From positions 2,679,934 through 2,743,933 of the forward strand of contig OY725494.1 in the NCBI GenBank assembly GCA_963281255.1: DNA of 64,000 bases. The letters are read 5' to 3'. Shown here piece after piece: positions 10,801 through 21,328 of the stretch. The translations under genes were made by a program, and so were the position numbers. The notes under the pieces are model-generated. The model saw only the letters and a program-made list of their open reading frames with translations. It was not told the DNA's origin and ran no database searches. The stretch comes from Aphrocallistes beatrix (lineage: Eukaryota > Porifera > Hexactinellida > Sceptrulophora > Aphrocallistidae). Within the stretch, counting starts at the first letter, position 1, and the number at the start of each line of letters is the position of its first letter.

Positions 10801-12333
10801 ATGGATGCTATTACAAAGTCTAAACGTACAGCTCTACCGATCAAACAAAAGTTTGACATAATTCAGGATTTATCAGAGGCTGGTGCTACACAAAGTAATA
10901 TCAGCCTGAAGTATGGTGTTCCGAGATCTTCAGTAACCAAGATATGGAAAAATAAGGATGAGATAATTCATTTGTTTCACGACGAGGATAAATTAAACCT
11001 CAAAAGGGCAAGATCTGCTAATTATATTGACGTTGACCAGGCTCTATTTGAGTGGTTCAAACAGAAAGTTCCGCAAGGTGCTCGAATATCTGGACCAATA
11101 CTAATTGAAAAAGCAAAACAACTTGCTGCAGCAGATGGTGAAGATTTTACTCCGACAACATCATGGATTCAAAGGTGGAGAGGCCGACATAATGTTGTTT
11201 GGAAGAAGGAAGAGGGAGAGAAACAAGATGCAGACATACAATCGGCAGATGAATGGATTCAAATTGTGTTACCACATCTTCTAGAGCAGTTCCTGCCTCA
11301 TGATATCTTTAATGCCGATGAAACTGGATTATATTTTCGAGGATTTCCCGAACGTGGATATGGATTAAAAAATGAGAAGCTTTGCGGAGGAAAAAAAGCC
11401 AAAGACCGTATCACTGTGCTTGTGTGTGCCAACATGACTGGTGATGAGAAGAGGCCATTGTTGGTGATTGGGAAATCTAAGAAACCTAGATGCTTTCCCA
11501 AGGATCTATCTAATTTGCCAGTATTTTATAGGCACTCCACTAATGCATGGATGACAAGCGACTTGTTCAGGGAATGGTTGGAGATGTGGGATCAACAACT
11601 TCGGTTGAAACAGAGGAAGATACTCCTACTCGTAGACAACTGCCCAGCCCACCCCAAAATCACAACGCTTGTAAATGTTACACTCCGTTTTCTTCCTCCG
11701 AACACGACTTCTTTGATTCAGCCAATGGACATGGGGGTGATACGAAATCTCAAAGGTTTCTACAGAAGCAAATTGAATTCGAGAATAATCACTGCTTTGG
11801 ATGCTGATGAAAACGTAACTGCACTTGAAGTGTCCCGCTCAGTTTCAGTTTTGGATGCGCTTTACCTAATTCGTAATGCCTGGCTCTCAGTTAAAGTAGA
11901 CACAATACAAAATTGTTACAAGAAGGGAGGTTTCAGAGTTATTGATGAAGTGGCAGAAAGTTTCAACCAAGAAGACGACTTTCCCATTCCTGAAGGGATG
12001 ACTATAGATGATTTTCAGCGAACAATTGAAATGGATAGCGATCTCGAAGTAGCTGGAGAGCTAAACGATACAGAACTAATTGAGTTAGTGAGGTCCAAGC
12101 GACATCAACTCGGTGATTCCAATTCGGATTCAGATGAACTTGAGATTACTGAACTGTCCTCGAAAGAGGAACCAAACCTGAAGAAAGTACTTGAAGCATT
12201 TCATGTAATCAGAAGTTATGCTCAGGATAAAGGAGAGGATGTTATTTTGCTAAATAGGATCGAAGAGATTTTGCGTGACGAAATTTCTCAAGCAAAAAAA
12301 CAGTCCAAAATTGAATCTTATTACCCCCAATAA
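10801..12333 (+). CDS. Tigger-type transposase (CENP-B/DDE_1)
   Basis: The 510-residue protein starts MDAITKSKRTALPIKQKFDI. An upstream in-frame ATG at 10714 would add 29 hydrophobic residues, and I prefer 10801 because conserved sequence begins there. Domains: CENP-B/Psq N-terminal helix-turn-helix (about 8-60, with GATQSNISLKYGVPRSSVTK), a second CENP-B-type HTH (about 70-135), and the DDE_1 catalytic domain (about 165-370). Catalytic aspartates are in FNADETG, LLVDNCPAH and QPMDMGV, with 30 residues between the second and third. The acidic C-terminal tail is typical of Tigger proteins. There are no frameshifts or stops. The protein would bind the CAGTGG-type ends and cut at TA. Confidence 0.92.
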   Translation: MDAITKSKRTALPIKQKFDIIQDLSEAGATQSNISLKYGVPRSSVTKIWKNKDEIIHLFHDEDKLNLKRARSANYIDVDQALFEWFKQKVPQGARISGPILIEKAKQLAAADGEDFTPTTSWIQRWRGRHNVVWKKEEGEKQDADIQSADEWIQIVLPHLLEQFLPHDIFNADETGLYFRGFPERGYGLKNEKLCGGKKAKDRITVLVCANMTGDEKRPLLVIGKSKKPRCFPKDLSNLPVFYRHSTNAWMTSDLFREWLEMWDQQLRLKQRKILLLVDNCPAHPKITTLVNVTLRFLPPNTTSLIQPMDMGVIRNLKGFYRSKLNSRIITALDADENVTALEVSRSVSVLDALYLIRNAWLSVKVDTIQNCYKKGGFRVIDEVAESFNQEDDFPIPEGMTIDDFQRTIEMDSDLEVAGELNDTELIELVRSKRHQLGDSNSDSDELEITELSSKEEPNLKKVLEAFHVIRSYAQDKGEDVILLNRIEEILRDEISQAKKQSKIESYYPQ

Positions 12334-12439
12334 CTTGCTTAGCTGTAGTATTGTAGGTAGTGTACGTGTATAGTATATTTGTACTCGTCATATGGTACGT
12401 ATGTACCAAATCAACCAATACATATATTCCTTAACCGAT

Positions 12440-12790
12440 AAAAACAAAATATGTTCTTATAACCGATAATAGATGTTCTTATAACCGATAAAAAGAACAA
12501 AATATGTTCTTATAACCGATAATAGATGTTCTTATAACCGATAAAAAGAACAAAATATGTTCTTATAACCGACAATAGATGTTCTTATAACCGATAAAAA
12601 GAACAAAATATGTTCTTATAACCGACAATAGATGTTCTTATAACCGATAAAAAGAACAAAATATGTTCTTATAACCGACATATCTGACCTCTTTTATCGG
12701 TTATAAGAACAGGTTCTTATAACCGATATACTGTTATAAGAACATATCGGTTATAAGAACTTTTTTTTCAATTCCCAACGATGTTCTTAT
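12440..12790. repeat. 53-bp tandem array of the Tigger end motif
   Basis: TGTTCTTATAACCGATAA-type units are repeated. A 53-bp higher-order unit starts at about 12451, 12504, 12557, 12610 and 12663, each holding two copies of TTCTTATAACCGA. Beyond 12695 the motif continues in inverted orientation. It probably multiplies transposase binding sites; this is inference. Confidence 0.9.
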
Positions 12791-12807
12791 AACCGGTTTC
12801 CACTGTA

Positions 12808-14300
12808 TCTATTAGTTGTAGCAGCCAACCTGCTTGAAGCATTTAGTTCCTCTCACATCATAAAATGTTAGTGCTCGGTGAATGGAGATTTTTCAATTAC
12901 TATCTCCTAAATTCTAAAGTTTTATACCTAAATCATGGGTTTTTTAAAGGCGATCTAGGTGTAAAAATTACACCACGATATTTGGAAGTTAAACCAGACC
13001 ATATTTTTTCGGTGGTTCACACCACGGTTAATAAGCTGAGTTATACCAATGTCTCAACTTAAATACTACTCTACACGATATGATATATCATACTTCACAC
13101 TGCTTAATTCAGAGATCTAATATCAATTTAAATTGTGCCAAATTTTGAATAATTCATTCTGTCGTGCAAGCTGAGAAGACACATCGTAGATCCTTATCCA
13201 GCGGCGGTTTCTACGTTTTATTCAATTTTGTAGAAATAGCAAAATATCTAGGAATGTTAAACCCGAGCTCTACACTTCCTTTCTCTCCAACAGAACTTTC
13301 CTTCCTTTCCCGTGAATAGACGTTGAAATTATTTCCTATACCTAGAAATTGAGTGACATGACATTTCTTTAAATTCGGCCTGCCTGGACCACTAATTATT
13401 TCACTGGACATCAATAAGAATTCAAGTGACATTTTTGGTTAAATACTTTTCAAAGTGATCTAAGTCACAACCATAACGTAGTCTGGCATACTATTAGTAT
13501 CTCGAGTACATTATCAGGATTGCAGAACATGCCAGTGATCCATTATGATTCCTAAACACTGCTAACTGGAGATCTTTCTTTCAGGTATCAACTTAGAACT
13601 TCTATTCTCACTATTAACTCGTATTCTCGACGTATTCAATTCATCTTCTGAATGGTCCAATCGTAATCGATTCTCTTCATTTTATTCGAGTTAAGTTCTT
13701 AGTTGTATCTTTTGATCCATCAGAGCACTACTTGACCGTAGAATTTCTATGAATTTATTCCGCTTCAAAGTATATCCTCTAACAGTTCCTTGGAAAAGTT
13801 GTTTAATTTTATCAATTATTTCTTATTCACGAGACAAGGCTTCCAACTCTTGTACTTCGACTAACAGAGCAAGTTCTAGAGAACTTATCTCGTATTTATC
13901 TACATATTGAACTTGTTTACTAAATTAAAGTGTGCATAGAGAGAGATCTAATTTTTCGATTTGATATTAACATATGTCGCATATCTACCAAATTATTGTT
14001 GAGATGGCATTCAAGGATATACGGATCATTCCTAGTTTTTCTTGGGACTAGGGGCCAAATAAAATCCTATTTCTGTCTGTGCTCTGAGCTTCTCAAAATC
14101 TAGGATACGCTACTAAATATGCACAGTTTGTACCTTAAAAGGCTAGTCATCCCTAGGGAAACGGTATGCAACATTATCGTCACTTCCTAACTACACGTGT
14201 TACTTTTTCACGATAAAATTTCCGAGAAACTACTCAAGTAATTATCTCCTGACCTACAGTTAGTCGCTCTGTCGTTGGGTACCAAAACAGAACAACCCAA
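12808..14300. other. non-coding, no recognised element
   Basis: Roughly 1.5 kb of AT-rich sequence with stop codons in all frames and no family I recognise. Short open frames at 12865-13062 and 13211-13432 lack any supporting motif. Confidence 0.3.
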
Positions 14301-14312
14301 AATCATAGAAAT

Positions 14313-14936
14313 AAGCGCGCTTCGCTTGCTTGCACTGCGCGATTGACGGACACTTTGTGTCCACCGGAGGCGCCCTGCGTGCGCCTGGGGTCACATTGAT
14401 TAATTATAAGGGAGATAACATCTCTAAATACGTCTGTCCTACTGATATTATAATCGATATCGCACGAAAAATCACTAAATTTGTCAATTTTTAAAATTTT
14501 GATGCATAATGATGACGTCATAACAGAGTGATGAGCCATCATTTTTTTGATGATAGTTGCATCATATGTGAGGTATATTAATACAGTCAGGGTCGCTTAT
14601 TATGAACTCGCTTAATATGAACATTCGTTTATTATGAACTAACCTCCTGGTCCCAATTTCATTTTTTAGATAGGATTTGTATTGAATCAAGTTCGCTTAA
14701 TATGAAGTATCTCTATTATGAACAGATTTTTTGGTCCCCTGGTGGTTCACAATAAGCGACCCTGACTGTATACACATTCTATTAAAATCTCAGCCTTCTA
14801 TCACCTAAAATGGCTGAGTTATAGTCGAAAAACTGAAATTTCTAATTCTAGAAAAGGTGACAGTGACGTCATAATTCCATGATGAGTCGATATTTTCGTC
14901 TGAGCTCAGAACTTAGTGGAGCCATAGCCAAAGGCA
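14313..14936 (-). repeat. R1 repeat, copy 5, interrupted
   Basis: Reverse copy from AAGCGCGCTTCGCTTGC to GAGCCATAGCCAAA. It is split by the pogo MITE at 14584-14768 and truncated by the element at 14941. Next to it copy 6 lies in opposite orientation, so the two form a large inverted pair. Confidence 0.8.
14584..14768. mobile_element. pogo-like MITE, 185 bp, inside R1
   Basis: Ends CAGTCAGGGTCGCTTATTAT and inverse ending CGACCCTGACTG, flanked by TA. The motif TCGCTTAATATGAAC repeats inside. A second copy in the other orientation is at 34732-34917, also inside an R1 copy. Confidence 0.88.
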
Positions 14937-14940
14937 TATA

Positions 14941-15111
14941 CAGTCGACTCCGCTTAATAGGGCCACTGTTTAATCGGGCCACTTTTGGCAGGACCGGAAT
15001 AGCTCTCACACATAGAAGCTAATACAAAATATTTTCGGTTAATAGAATCCTCCGCTTAATCGGGGCAAAATGTCCTCTGACCGATGTGGCCCTATTAAGC
15101 GGAGTCGACTG
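14941..15111. mobile_element. Tigger-like MITE, 171 bp
   Basis: Ends CAGTCGACTCCGCTTAATAG and the exact inverse, in a TA run between R1 copies 5 and 6. A close relative is at 28622-28809, again beside an R1 copy. Confidence 0.88.
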
Positions 15112-15120
15112 TATATATAT

Positions 15121-15615
15121 CTGTAACGAATTGATTGAAGAAACTGCCAGGCGTAGAAGGCTGATTTTTGGCATGTGGGAGTCTTTTGGCTATGGCTCCA
15201 CTAAGTTCTGAGCTCAGACCAAAATGTCGACTCATCATGGAATTATGACGTCATTGTCACCATTTTTTTATTATTAGAAATTTCAGTTTTTCGACTATAA
15301 CTCAGTCATTTTTAGGCGATAGAAGGCTGAAATTGTAATAGAATGTGTATATTAATATACCTCACATATAATATAACCATCATCAAAAAATGATGACTCA
15401 TCACTCTGTTATGACGTCATCATTACGGATCAAAATTTAAAAAATTGTTAAATTTGGTGATTTTTCGTGCGATATCGATTATAACAGTAAGACAGACGTA
15501 TTTAGAGATTTTATCTCCGTTTTAATTAATTAATGTGATCCCAGACGCCCACAGGGCGCCTCCGGCGGACACAAAGTGTCCGCCAGCCGCGCAGCGCAAG
15601 CAAGCGAAGCGCGCT

Positions 15616-15650
<35 letters not shown>

Positions 15651-15670
15651 CGAGTTTTAATAGTAAGGAT
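15121..15670 (+). repeat. R1 repeat, copy 6, with 3' inverted leader
   Basis: Full body, intact GC-rich hairpin, then a long TA run and the inverse of the leader, ending CGAGTTTTAATAGTAAGGAT. Copies 6 and 8 are the ones that show the leader inverted at the 3' side, so the complete unit may have terminal inverted repeats outside the TA runs. Confidence 0.82.
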
Positions 15671-15855
15671 GCTACCATAGTCATAAACATCTAATCAATT
15701 GTCACATAATATTAAATAATATACGCACCTAAAGCATATTATAATCTAAAAATCGAGTAATATTACAAAAAAAACGCATACGAATACAATGATGTTTTAG
15801 GAATCCAGAATTAATCGTCCCGTAATAAACTGGGGTGTTTACTTCTGCAGCGTAG

Positions 15856-16497
15856 TTATTTGTTTCTGAAAATAACGAATAGAAAAAAGGTGTAAAGTTG
15901 ATTCTCGTCCTCATCGTTGATTCTCACATAGCCTTTTTTGCAATAAAAATTCACAAATCTGATGAAACGAATGATGTGTGTGAAAAGTCCTGCGAGATAA
16001 ATGCACATTGTTACGTTAAAGATGCCCCCCACAATATAGTTTTTAAAATAAAATATTGCTCCTACAAGGTTGGAAATGAATATAATTGCAACCAGTATGT
16101 CTGTAATTATACTCAGTACAATGACATAGCATTTTAGGCTTAAAATCCTGAATATACTTACAACGGATGCTATTGAGAGTATGAATATGATGACACAATA
16201 AATGACAATAGTAAACACGTCTTCACTAATGAAGATGATCTTGTCTGACATCGCGGTATTTCTTATGAGAGGTATAGGAGTTGTTGTGTTGTCAGGACTT
16301 TCCAAAATTAATAACCAACCATACGCGATGTAACTTTTGCAAACGATATTGAATATGGCTAATATGTGAAGTATGAACTGAAACCCCGCGATATAACAAA
16401 ACACTAACGCTACCATTTCAACACAAGTTTTGATCAGAGAATGAATGTAACTAGTACTTTGAAAAATCCATACGATGATATGGTTATATGTAGCCAT
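15856..16497 (-). CDS. four-helix membrane protein, unrecognised
   Basis: An intronless 213-residue ORF with a good start context (GGCCATGGC). Hydrophobic segments lie at about residues 27-50, 93-116, 120-147 and 154-178. Between the first two is a polar loop with a possible N-glycosylation site (DNTT). Basic residues follow the last helix and the tail is acidic (NDEDENQ). The topology resembles tetraspan/MARVEL-like proteins, but no family signature was recognised. A truncated, rearranged copy of its middle part lies at 26356-26625, and its 5' flank recurs inverted at 18815-18893. The function is unknown. Confidence 0.5.
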   Translation of the reverse strand: MATYNHIIVWIFQSTSYIHSLIKTCVEMVALVFCYIAGFQFILHILAIFNIVCKSYIAYGWLLILESPDNTTTPIPLIRNTAMSDKIIFISEDVFTIVIYCVIIFILSIASVVSIFRILSLKCYVIVLSIITDILVAIIFISNLVGAIFYFKNYIVGGIFNVTMCIYLAGLFTHIIRFIRFVNFYCKKGYVRINDEDENQLYTFFLFVIFRNK

Positions 16498-16746
16498 GGC
16501 CTACTTAACTCAGGCCTCACAGTAGAATGGAAATATTGTACCAGGGATACAGTCGAAGCCGGTAATTGTTAATTAACCACAATATTTTATTCATGTTTAT
16601 CTATTCACAATTACCCATAACATTTTCATACAATCATGTTCGTATATACTTTAATTTGTAAAAATAGCAGTCATATATAATTTATTCATAATAATAAATA
16701 TTTACATACATTTCTTTTTTGCACTAGCTACGTACTTACATTTGAA

Positions 16747-17194
16747 ATGTCGACCAGTTGCTCGGCACCTGGTTGCAAGAGTAACTACAAGTCTGAAGAT
16801 CGCGTGACTCTTTTCAAGATGCCGCAGAAACCAGATCAACTTAAACACGCTTTGGTTCTGGCACTCCGTAGAGATGATATAGACGAGTTAAAGGCTGTTT
16901 ACGTCTGCGTGAAGCACTTTAGGACTGAAGATATCGAGTACTCGCACAAGGTTCCCAACGGAGAAAATACTTTTCGCGAAATCCCTAGAGTGAACCCAAA
17001 GCTGAAGGATGATGCTGTACCAGTCTTTCTACCAAGATGTCCCTCACACTACTCCCAATCTGCAGCTAAGCGAAGTCGTCGGTCTCTCGACTCAAAAGAT
17101 GACGAGTTCCTCAATCAAGCATTGACACTTAGCCTGAGATCTGATGCAGAAGAAAAAGAGGGATTCAAGGTTAGCTGCTTCCAGGAAATGCAAG
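16747..17194 (+). CDS. THAP-domain protein, first exon
   Basis: The exon starts MSTSCSAPGCKSNY and carries a complete THAP zinc finger in residues 1-95. The C2CH ligands are in CSAPGC and VCVKHF, the family Pro-containing closing motif is present (AVPVFLP), and a basic stretch KRSRR follows. The exon ends at ATGCAAG|GTGAGT, a strong donor. THAP proteins are sequence-specific DNA-binding factors, often derived from P-element transposases. No transposase catalytic domain follows here, so this looks like a small host THAP protein or a truncated one. Confidence 0.8.
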
Positions 17195-17431
17195 GTGAGT
17201 TATCACTTATTTCTTTACCTAAAACCTGGTCATTATGGTACCCAGATGAACATAGCTTGATTTTTATGCGTCCTAGTTTAGAGAATTATAGTTTACTAGT
17301 TGTTTATTTGGTACTAGTAACGTTCGATCTTCTATCAATGCCTTTTGTAAAAATGTGTTTTCAACATTTACTCAGTTGCCTAAGTGATATCATATTCGAC
17401 AGCTTGAATCACTTGTGAATGAAATTTCTAG

Positions 17432-17643
17432 TGCGCCTTATCGATGTGAGCCATCTAAGAATTCTGAATCTACTGCTTCCCAAATATCATCAGCGAATGT
17501 TCATTATCCAACAAGCCATTGATATTATGCATACCAGTTCGGATGTGGAAACATCTGAGCATCCAGAAATTTGTCGACTCCAATTCATTCAATGCCAATT
17601 AGAAAACAGTCTTGTTCCCAAAATAGACGTAGATACAGCATAA
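17432..17643 (+). CDS. THAP-domain protein, probable second exon
   Basis: After TTTCTAG the frame that matches the phase left by the first exon is open to TAA at 17641-17643. It encodes about 70 residues with no recognised motif (starts VRLIDVSHLRIL). An alternative acceptor at CGACAG (about 17401) opens another frame, beginning LESLVNEISSAPYRC, that looks more like ordinary hydrophilic coding sequence but is out of phase with the donor at 17195. One of the two may reflect a frameshift. The exon is therefore tentative. Confidence 0.35.
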
Positions 17644-17864
17644 ACAAGTATTATCTCTTATAACACATCCAGCTTGTTATACTAAGTATCTCCAGCACAT
17701 GCCTTGCCTATCACTTCCTCACTTCAATACTTTATAAAAATTGTACTATTCATTTTGGCTAGAAAATGAATTCTTTCCATTCCTGAGGCAAGCAACGTGT
17801 TCTTTTTCGAATTAACAAAAACATGTCATCCTTCAAATGGATGAATTTCACGTAAAACCCGGTA

Positions 17865-18048
17865 CAGTAGAACTCAGTTAGTACGTACTCGGGATACAAC
17901 GTACTTCGGTTTAGTACATACTTATTTCTCTGAACCACATTTATTAAATAGATTCCTATGTAATATCAACTCGGTTAGTACGTACTTACGGATAGCACGT
18001 GTTTTTTTTCCGCTTCCTGGAGGGGTACGTACTAACCGAGTTCTACTG
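17865..18048. mobile_element. pogo-like MITE, 184 bp
   Basis: Ends CAGTAGAACTCAGTTAGTAC and inverse ending CCGAGTTCTACTG, TA on both sides. The motif CTCGGTTAGTACGTACT is repeated inside. It has no relative elsewhere in the window. Confidence 0.85.
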
Positions 18049-19020
18049 TATATCATACAAGGGAAGCAAAATTATAGGATCCAATATATGTCCAGATAAT
18101 CCTACGAAAACTGTAATTGTTATCATGGTCTCTAGCCTTCAGAAAAAATGGTCCTGCATTGTTCGTCTGTTACCATGAAGGACCAGCGAGGAAAATTCTA
18201 GTCGAGCTTGCTTTAAACTCAATAGTAGATAGCAATGATTGTGATGTCTGGGAAAATACATGTCCTTCCTGCAATATTCCTCGTTTTTCGATTCTACGTA
18301 GGTTATTATTTGTTTCAGGAAATTGTACAAGTATGATAGCTACTTAGTAATAAAGTAAAAATTATAACTCCATGGTAGTATGTAGAGGAATTGAAAAACG
18401 TAAATTGGAAAAATTTAACTCTTAATATCCTTATATTTTAATATAGTATGTGTTTAACTTTTTTCTTTATTTAGTTCAGCTGTAAGGACAGCCAACCTTT
18501 CTCACATGCCAGTAACTCAACCCTCAATTTGTTAATCGGAGACAACAACAGCGCTAAAATGATCGAAATAAAGTTTATGTATTGTAAAACTGTTTTAATA
18601 CATTATTAATTGTGATTGTAATAGTATTGTCTTGTTTATTTCAATTATTTAAATGAAATATATGATATTATCACTTCAATACTCAATATAGTATAGTATG
18701 ATGGAGACATTTAAAATAGAAATTAATGAGGTTAGATCAAATGTGAACGCTCAAGGCTATCACTCAAATCATTATGTACTAAAATTAGAACGAAATATTG
18801 AAAAGTTGGTATTTCATTGTTCGGCTTCGATCGCATCCCTGGTCCAAATTTCACATTCTACTGTGAGGCCTGAGTTAAGTAGGCCATGATGTAGCTTTAG
18901 TTAATGTAAATTCTTAAAGACTAATTATCACAAATGCATGATATCAAACTGCCATATTATTCTTATCGACCTACGTATGTATAGTATCTTTAAAAGCTAA
19001 TTGATTACTTAATTTCTGCA
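18049..19020. other. non-coding, with inverted copy of 16494-16560
   Basis: At 18815-18893 the sequence (GGCCTGAGTTAAGTAGGCCA and surroundings) is the reverse complement of the start region of the membrane-protein gene at 16494-16560. Short ORFs at 18117-18347 and 18698-18889 have no motif support. Confidence 0.4.
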
Positions 19021-19034
19021 GGAGTTAATAGAGT

Positions 19035-19598
19035 CCTTGGATAATCGGCTCAATCGCTTTATTGGGTCACTTTTGGCAGGCCCAGAATAGTTATCACACA
19101 TAGAGATTAATGTTATTTACAGATGTTAATGATATTTGGGAACTCTGCTTATTCGGGTCAATATATCGATGACCTGGGGCCTTATTCTCAGATCGACTTA
19201 AACTTAAACTTACCTTAAACTAAGTAAAAACTAAGTATTTACTTAGTTTTATTTGGTATACTTAGTATTTACTTAGTTTTTTGCTAAAAACTAAGACCTG
19301 ATTAATCAGAGTCAACTGTATTAATTTGTTAAATAAATCTTAGGGTAATCTTGGGGTACACATACCACCACATTTCCCTGAATAATCGGCGGTGATTATT
19401 AAGGGAAATATGGTATTCTTGATCATATCATTGCATAAGATGCAGAAAGTTATCTGGTGTATTATTTGGTTAATTGTAAAAGATGTAGCTAGGTTCACTC
19501 ATTTTGATCTCTCATACAATTCTATTGATAATGTGGGACTTAAGATTTATCAGAAAAAGTCGAACAAGACAACTTCATTATTATTGTTTTATACCTAA
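19035..19598 (+). pseudogene. truncated duplicate of the 26.6-27.3 kb region (LRRC34-like fragment)
   Basis: The stretch 19105-19600 matches 26620-27290 closely but lacks the part corresponding to about 26870-27188. The join puts the repeat DVARFTHFDLSYNSIDNVGL directly after non-coding sequence, followed by frameshift and a stop near 19598. It therefore contains one leucine-rich repeat of the gene at 26976-28136 and cannot encode a full protein. The same duplicated block holds a decayed Tigger-like MITE (from 19035) and the Harbinger MITE at 19177-19295. Confidence 0.75.
19177..19295. mobile_element. Harbinger MITE with visible empty site
   Basis: Starts GGGCCTTATTCTCAG and contains ACTAAGTATTTACTTAGT repeats. 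ACCTG flanks it at 19172-19176 and 19296-19300. The duplicate at 26661-26680 reads CGATGACCTGATTAATC with no insert, giving the unoccupied site. The right terminal repeat is incomplete. Confidence 0.8.
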
Positions 19599-19600
19599 AT

Positions 19601-20191
19601 CATGATTTTAAAAAGATGTTTTGACTTTGCCACAATTGTTTCTGGTAAACTGCTTGTCTCTCTTTGCCACATTTTCCAACTTCTCCCAAAATCGAGGGAG
19701 TGCAGACAACACGAAGCTTACGCCCCAGCTAATATGAAATGTTGCTAACAAAACTTGGAAGATTCGAAGATTTGTGTAAAATGATTGAATTATTTAGAAG
19801 GAATATTTCGATTACAGGCGCATGTGACATATAATTAGTTTAGTTGTAGTTTTCTCATTATTGTAATGACGATATCAGTGGGACGGATATCATTGTTTGT
19901 ACCTAAGTGAAACATGCTCTTCTTCCAAATGTCAGCCAAAACAAGTAATGATTAAATTTGCTGATTTACGTTATGTCAGCAATTTGTGCAGTCGTTTATT
20001 CTATTTCCATAGAAAGTCCAAGTGCGGTGGTAGTGTAGTCAATCTGTCTACAATATCCAAATCGAACAACATGTTTTTCTGAATTAACTTATAATTATAC
20101 TAGAGTCTAGACAAAAAGATTCGATCTGATGATGAAACCACGACAGACATTACATAACCATATTTTTTCATAATTATAATACATTATTAAG
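19601..20191. other. non-coding upstream region
   Basis: Nothing recognisable apart from AT-rich sequence. It leads into the promoter of the gene at 20253. Confidence 0.3.
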
Positions 20192-20199
20192 TATAAAAG
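20192..20199 (+). promoter_or_regulatory. TATA box of the 20253 gene
   Basis: TATAAAAG lies 61 bp upstream of the ATG at 20253. Transcription would start around 20222-20227, giving a very short 5' leader. The match is to the metazoan TATA consensus; use is inferred. Confidence 0.5.
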
Positions 20200-20252
20200 T
20201 GTAAAGGATTCAAATTATTCAAATCATTTCAATCCAACAGCAACAAAATAAA

Positions 20253-20975
20253 ATGGCAACAAATGGAACCCCAGCCAAAATACCTTCTTTTATGCAGAGC
20301 ACTGCTACAAGTAAAGGCAAATTTCCCTCCACCCCCACCCGTACTCCTCGGACTCCCCCCGCCGCCCCCAGAGCAAAGTCCTCTTCCCAAAGAACTCCCA
20401 ATCCCCCGAGGACCCAGCCCCGCACAGCTGCCAAAGAAAAATCTCAGACCAGCAGAACCGCTCCTGTCCCGAGACCGCTCTCCACCTCTAGATCCTCCAA
20501 GGACACCCCCAAGCGGGAAGAAAGGGTGTTGACAAAGTGGGATCGTCTGTTAGCTCAGATACCAACTGACTGTGAGGTCTTTCCCCGCCCAAAGACTGAA
20601 AAGCCCGCCAAGAAGGAAGATCTCTGGTCACTGATAGAGAAGGGGTACCATGACGTCCCAGACGAACCACCGAAGACATGGCACATCCTGGAGACCATGC
20701 TCAACTATAAAATCAAGGAGTTGAGAGAAAAGTGGGAGGTCGACTGTCCTAACGGTCTCTTCTGGGTCACCTTTAAAGGGCGGCATATAGATCCAGTCAC
20801 CAAGGATGGAAAGTGGATGGTTCGTGCTAAAATCCGAAAATCCGACAAGTGGATGCACGCCTTCCTGATAAAGAACCCTCCTGAAGAACAGCGGGACTAC
20901 ACTCTCAAACCCACGGATGAGGTAGTATGGGCGGTCGGGGATTACGACTTCTGGGACGTACTCCCTGATTGGTAG
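20253..20975 (+). CDS. unrecognised basic protein with conserved-looking C-terminal domain
   Basis: An intronless 240-residue protein starting MATNGTPAKIPSFMQ. Residues 1-92 are disordered in character: Pro, Ser, Thr, Lys and Arg rich with TPTRTPRTPP-like repeats. Residues 93-240 look like a folded domain rich in Trp (at least nine: TKWDRLL, EDLWSLI, KTWHILE, FWVTFKGRH, KWMVRAKI, EVVWAVGDYDFWDV). The coding sequence is markedly more GC-rich than its surroundings. No known family was recognised. A possible nucleic-acid-binding role is only a guess from the basic tail. A TATA box lies at 20192. Confidence 0.65.
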   Translation: MATNGTPAKIPSFMQSTATSKGKFPSTPTRTPRTPPAAPRAKSSSQRTPNPPRTQPRTAAKEKSQTSRTAPVPRPLSTSRSSKDTPKREERVLTKWDRLLAQIPTDCEVFPRPKTEKPAKKEDLWSLIEKGYHDVPDEPPKTWHILETMLNYKIKELREKWEVDCPNGLFWVTFKGRHIDPVTKDGKWMVRAKIRKSDKWMHAFLIKNPPEEQRDYTLKPTDEVVWAVGDYDFWDVLPDW

Positions 20976-21328
20976 TTTTGATAGGTTTAATTGCCTGTTA
21001 TTTCTCCTTAATAATGTTTAAATTGTTTAATTAAATTAATTTGTATGATCGAAATTAAATTCCGAATACTAATGATTAGTTGCAAATTTGGCGAGTAATG
21101 AGCTTCTACTAATATACTTCTAACGATACAATACCTATTCAGGGTTACATACCCACACCTAATTAGGAAGCTATATGCACACGTGTATTAATGTTTGCCG
21201 ATTAAGATAAGCTGACGAACTTCTGGATGAAAAGCTATGACTACGATTAAGTTCTAAGATCTAAGCGAAATTTTCACACCTCTACAAAAAAATGGAAAAC
21301 AATTTTCCTCACCTTTTCTATACAACTA
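20976..21328. other. non-coding
   Basis: 3' flank of the 20253 gene. Around 21255-21320 a fragment of R2 occurs (AATTTTCACACCTCT...GGAAAACAATTTT). Nothing else was recognised. Confidence 0.35.

Larger units (their letters stand above)
10434..12805 (+). mobile_element. Tigger/pogo transposon, apparently complete
   Basis: The element begins CAGTGGATATCGGTTATAAG and ends AACCGGTTTCCACTG, with TA at 10432-10433 and 12806-12807. It is 2372 bp and contains one long intact ORF. The terminal motif GGTTATAAGAACAT is repeated several times at the 5' end and about a dozen times near the 3' end, where it forms a 53-bp tandem array. Intact ORF and intact termini suggest a recent insertion. Confidence 0.92.
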
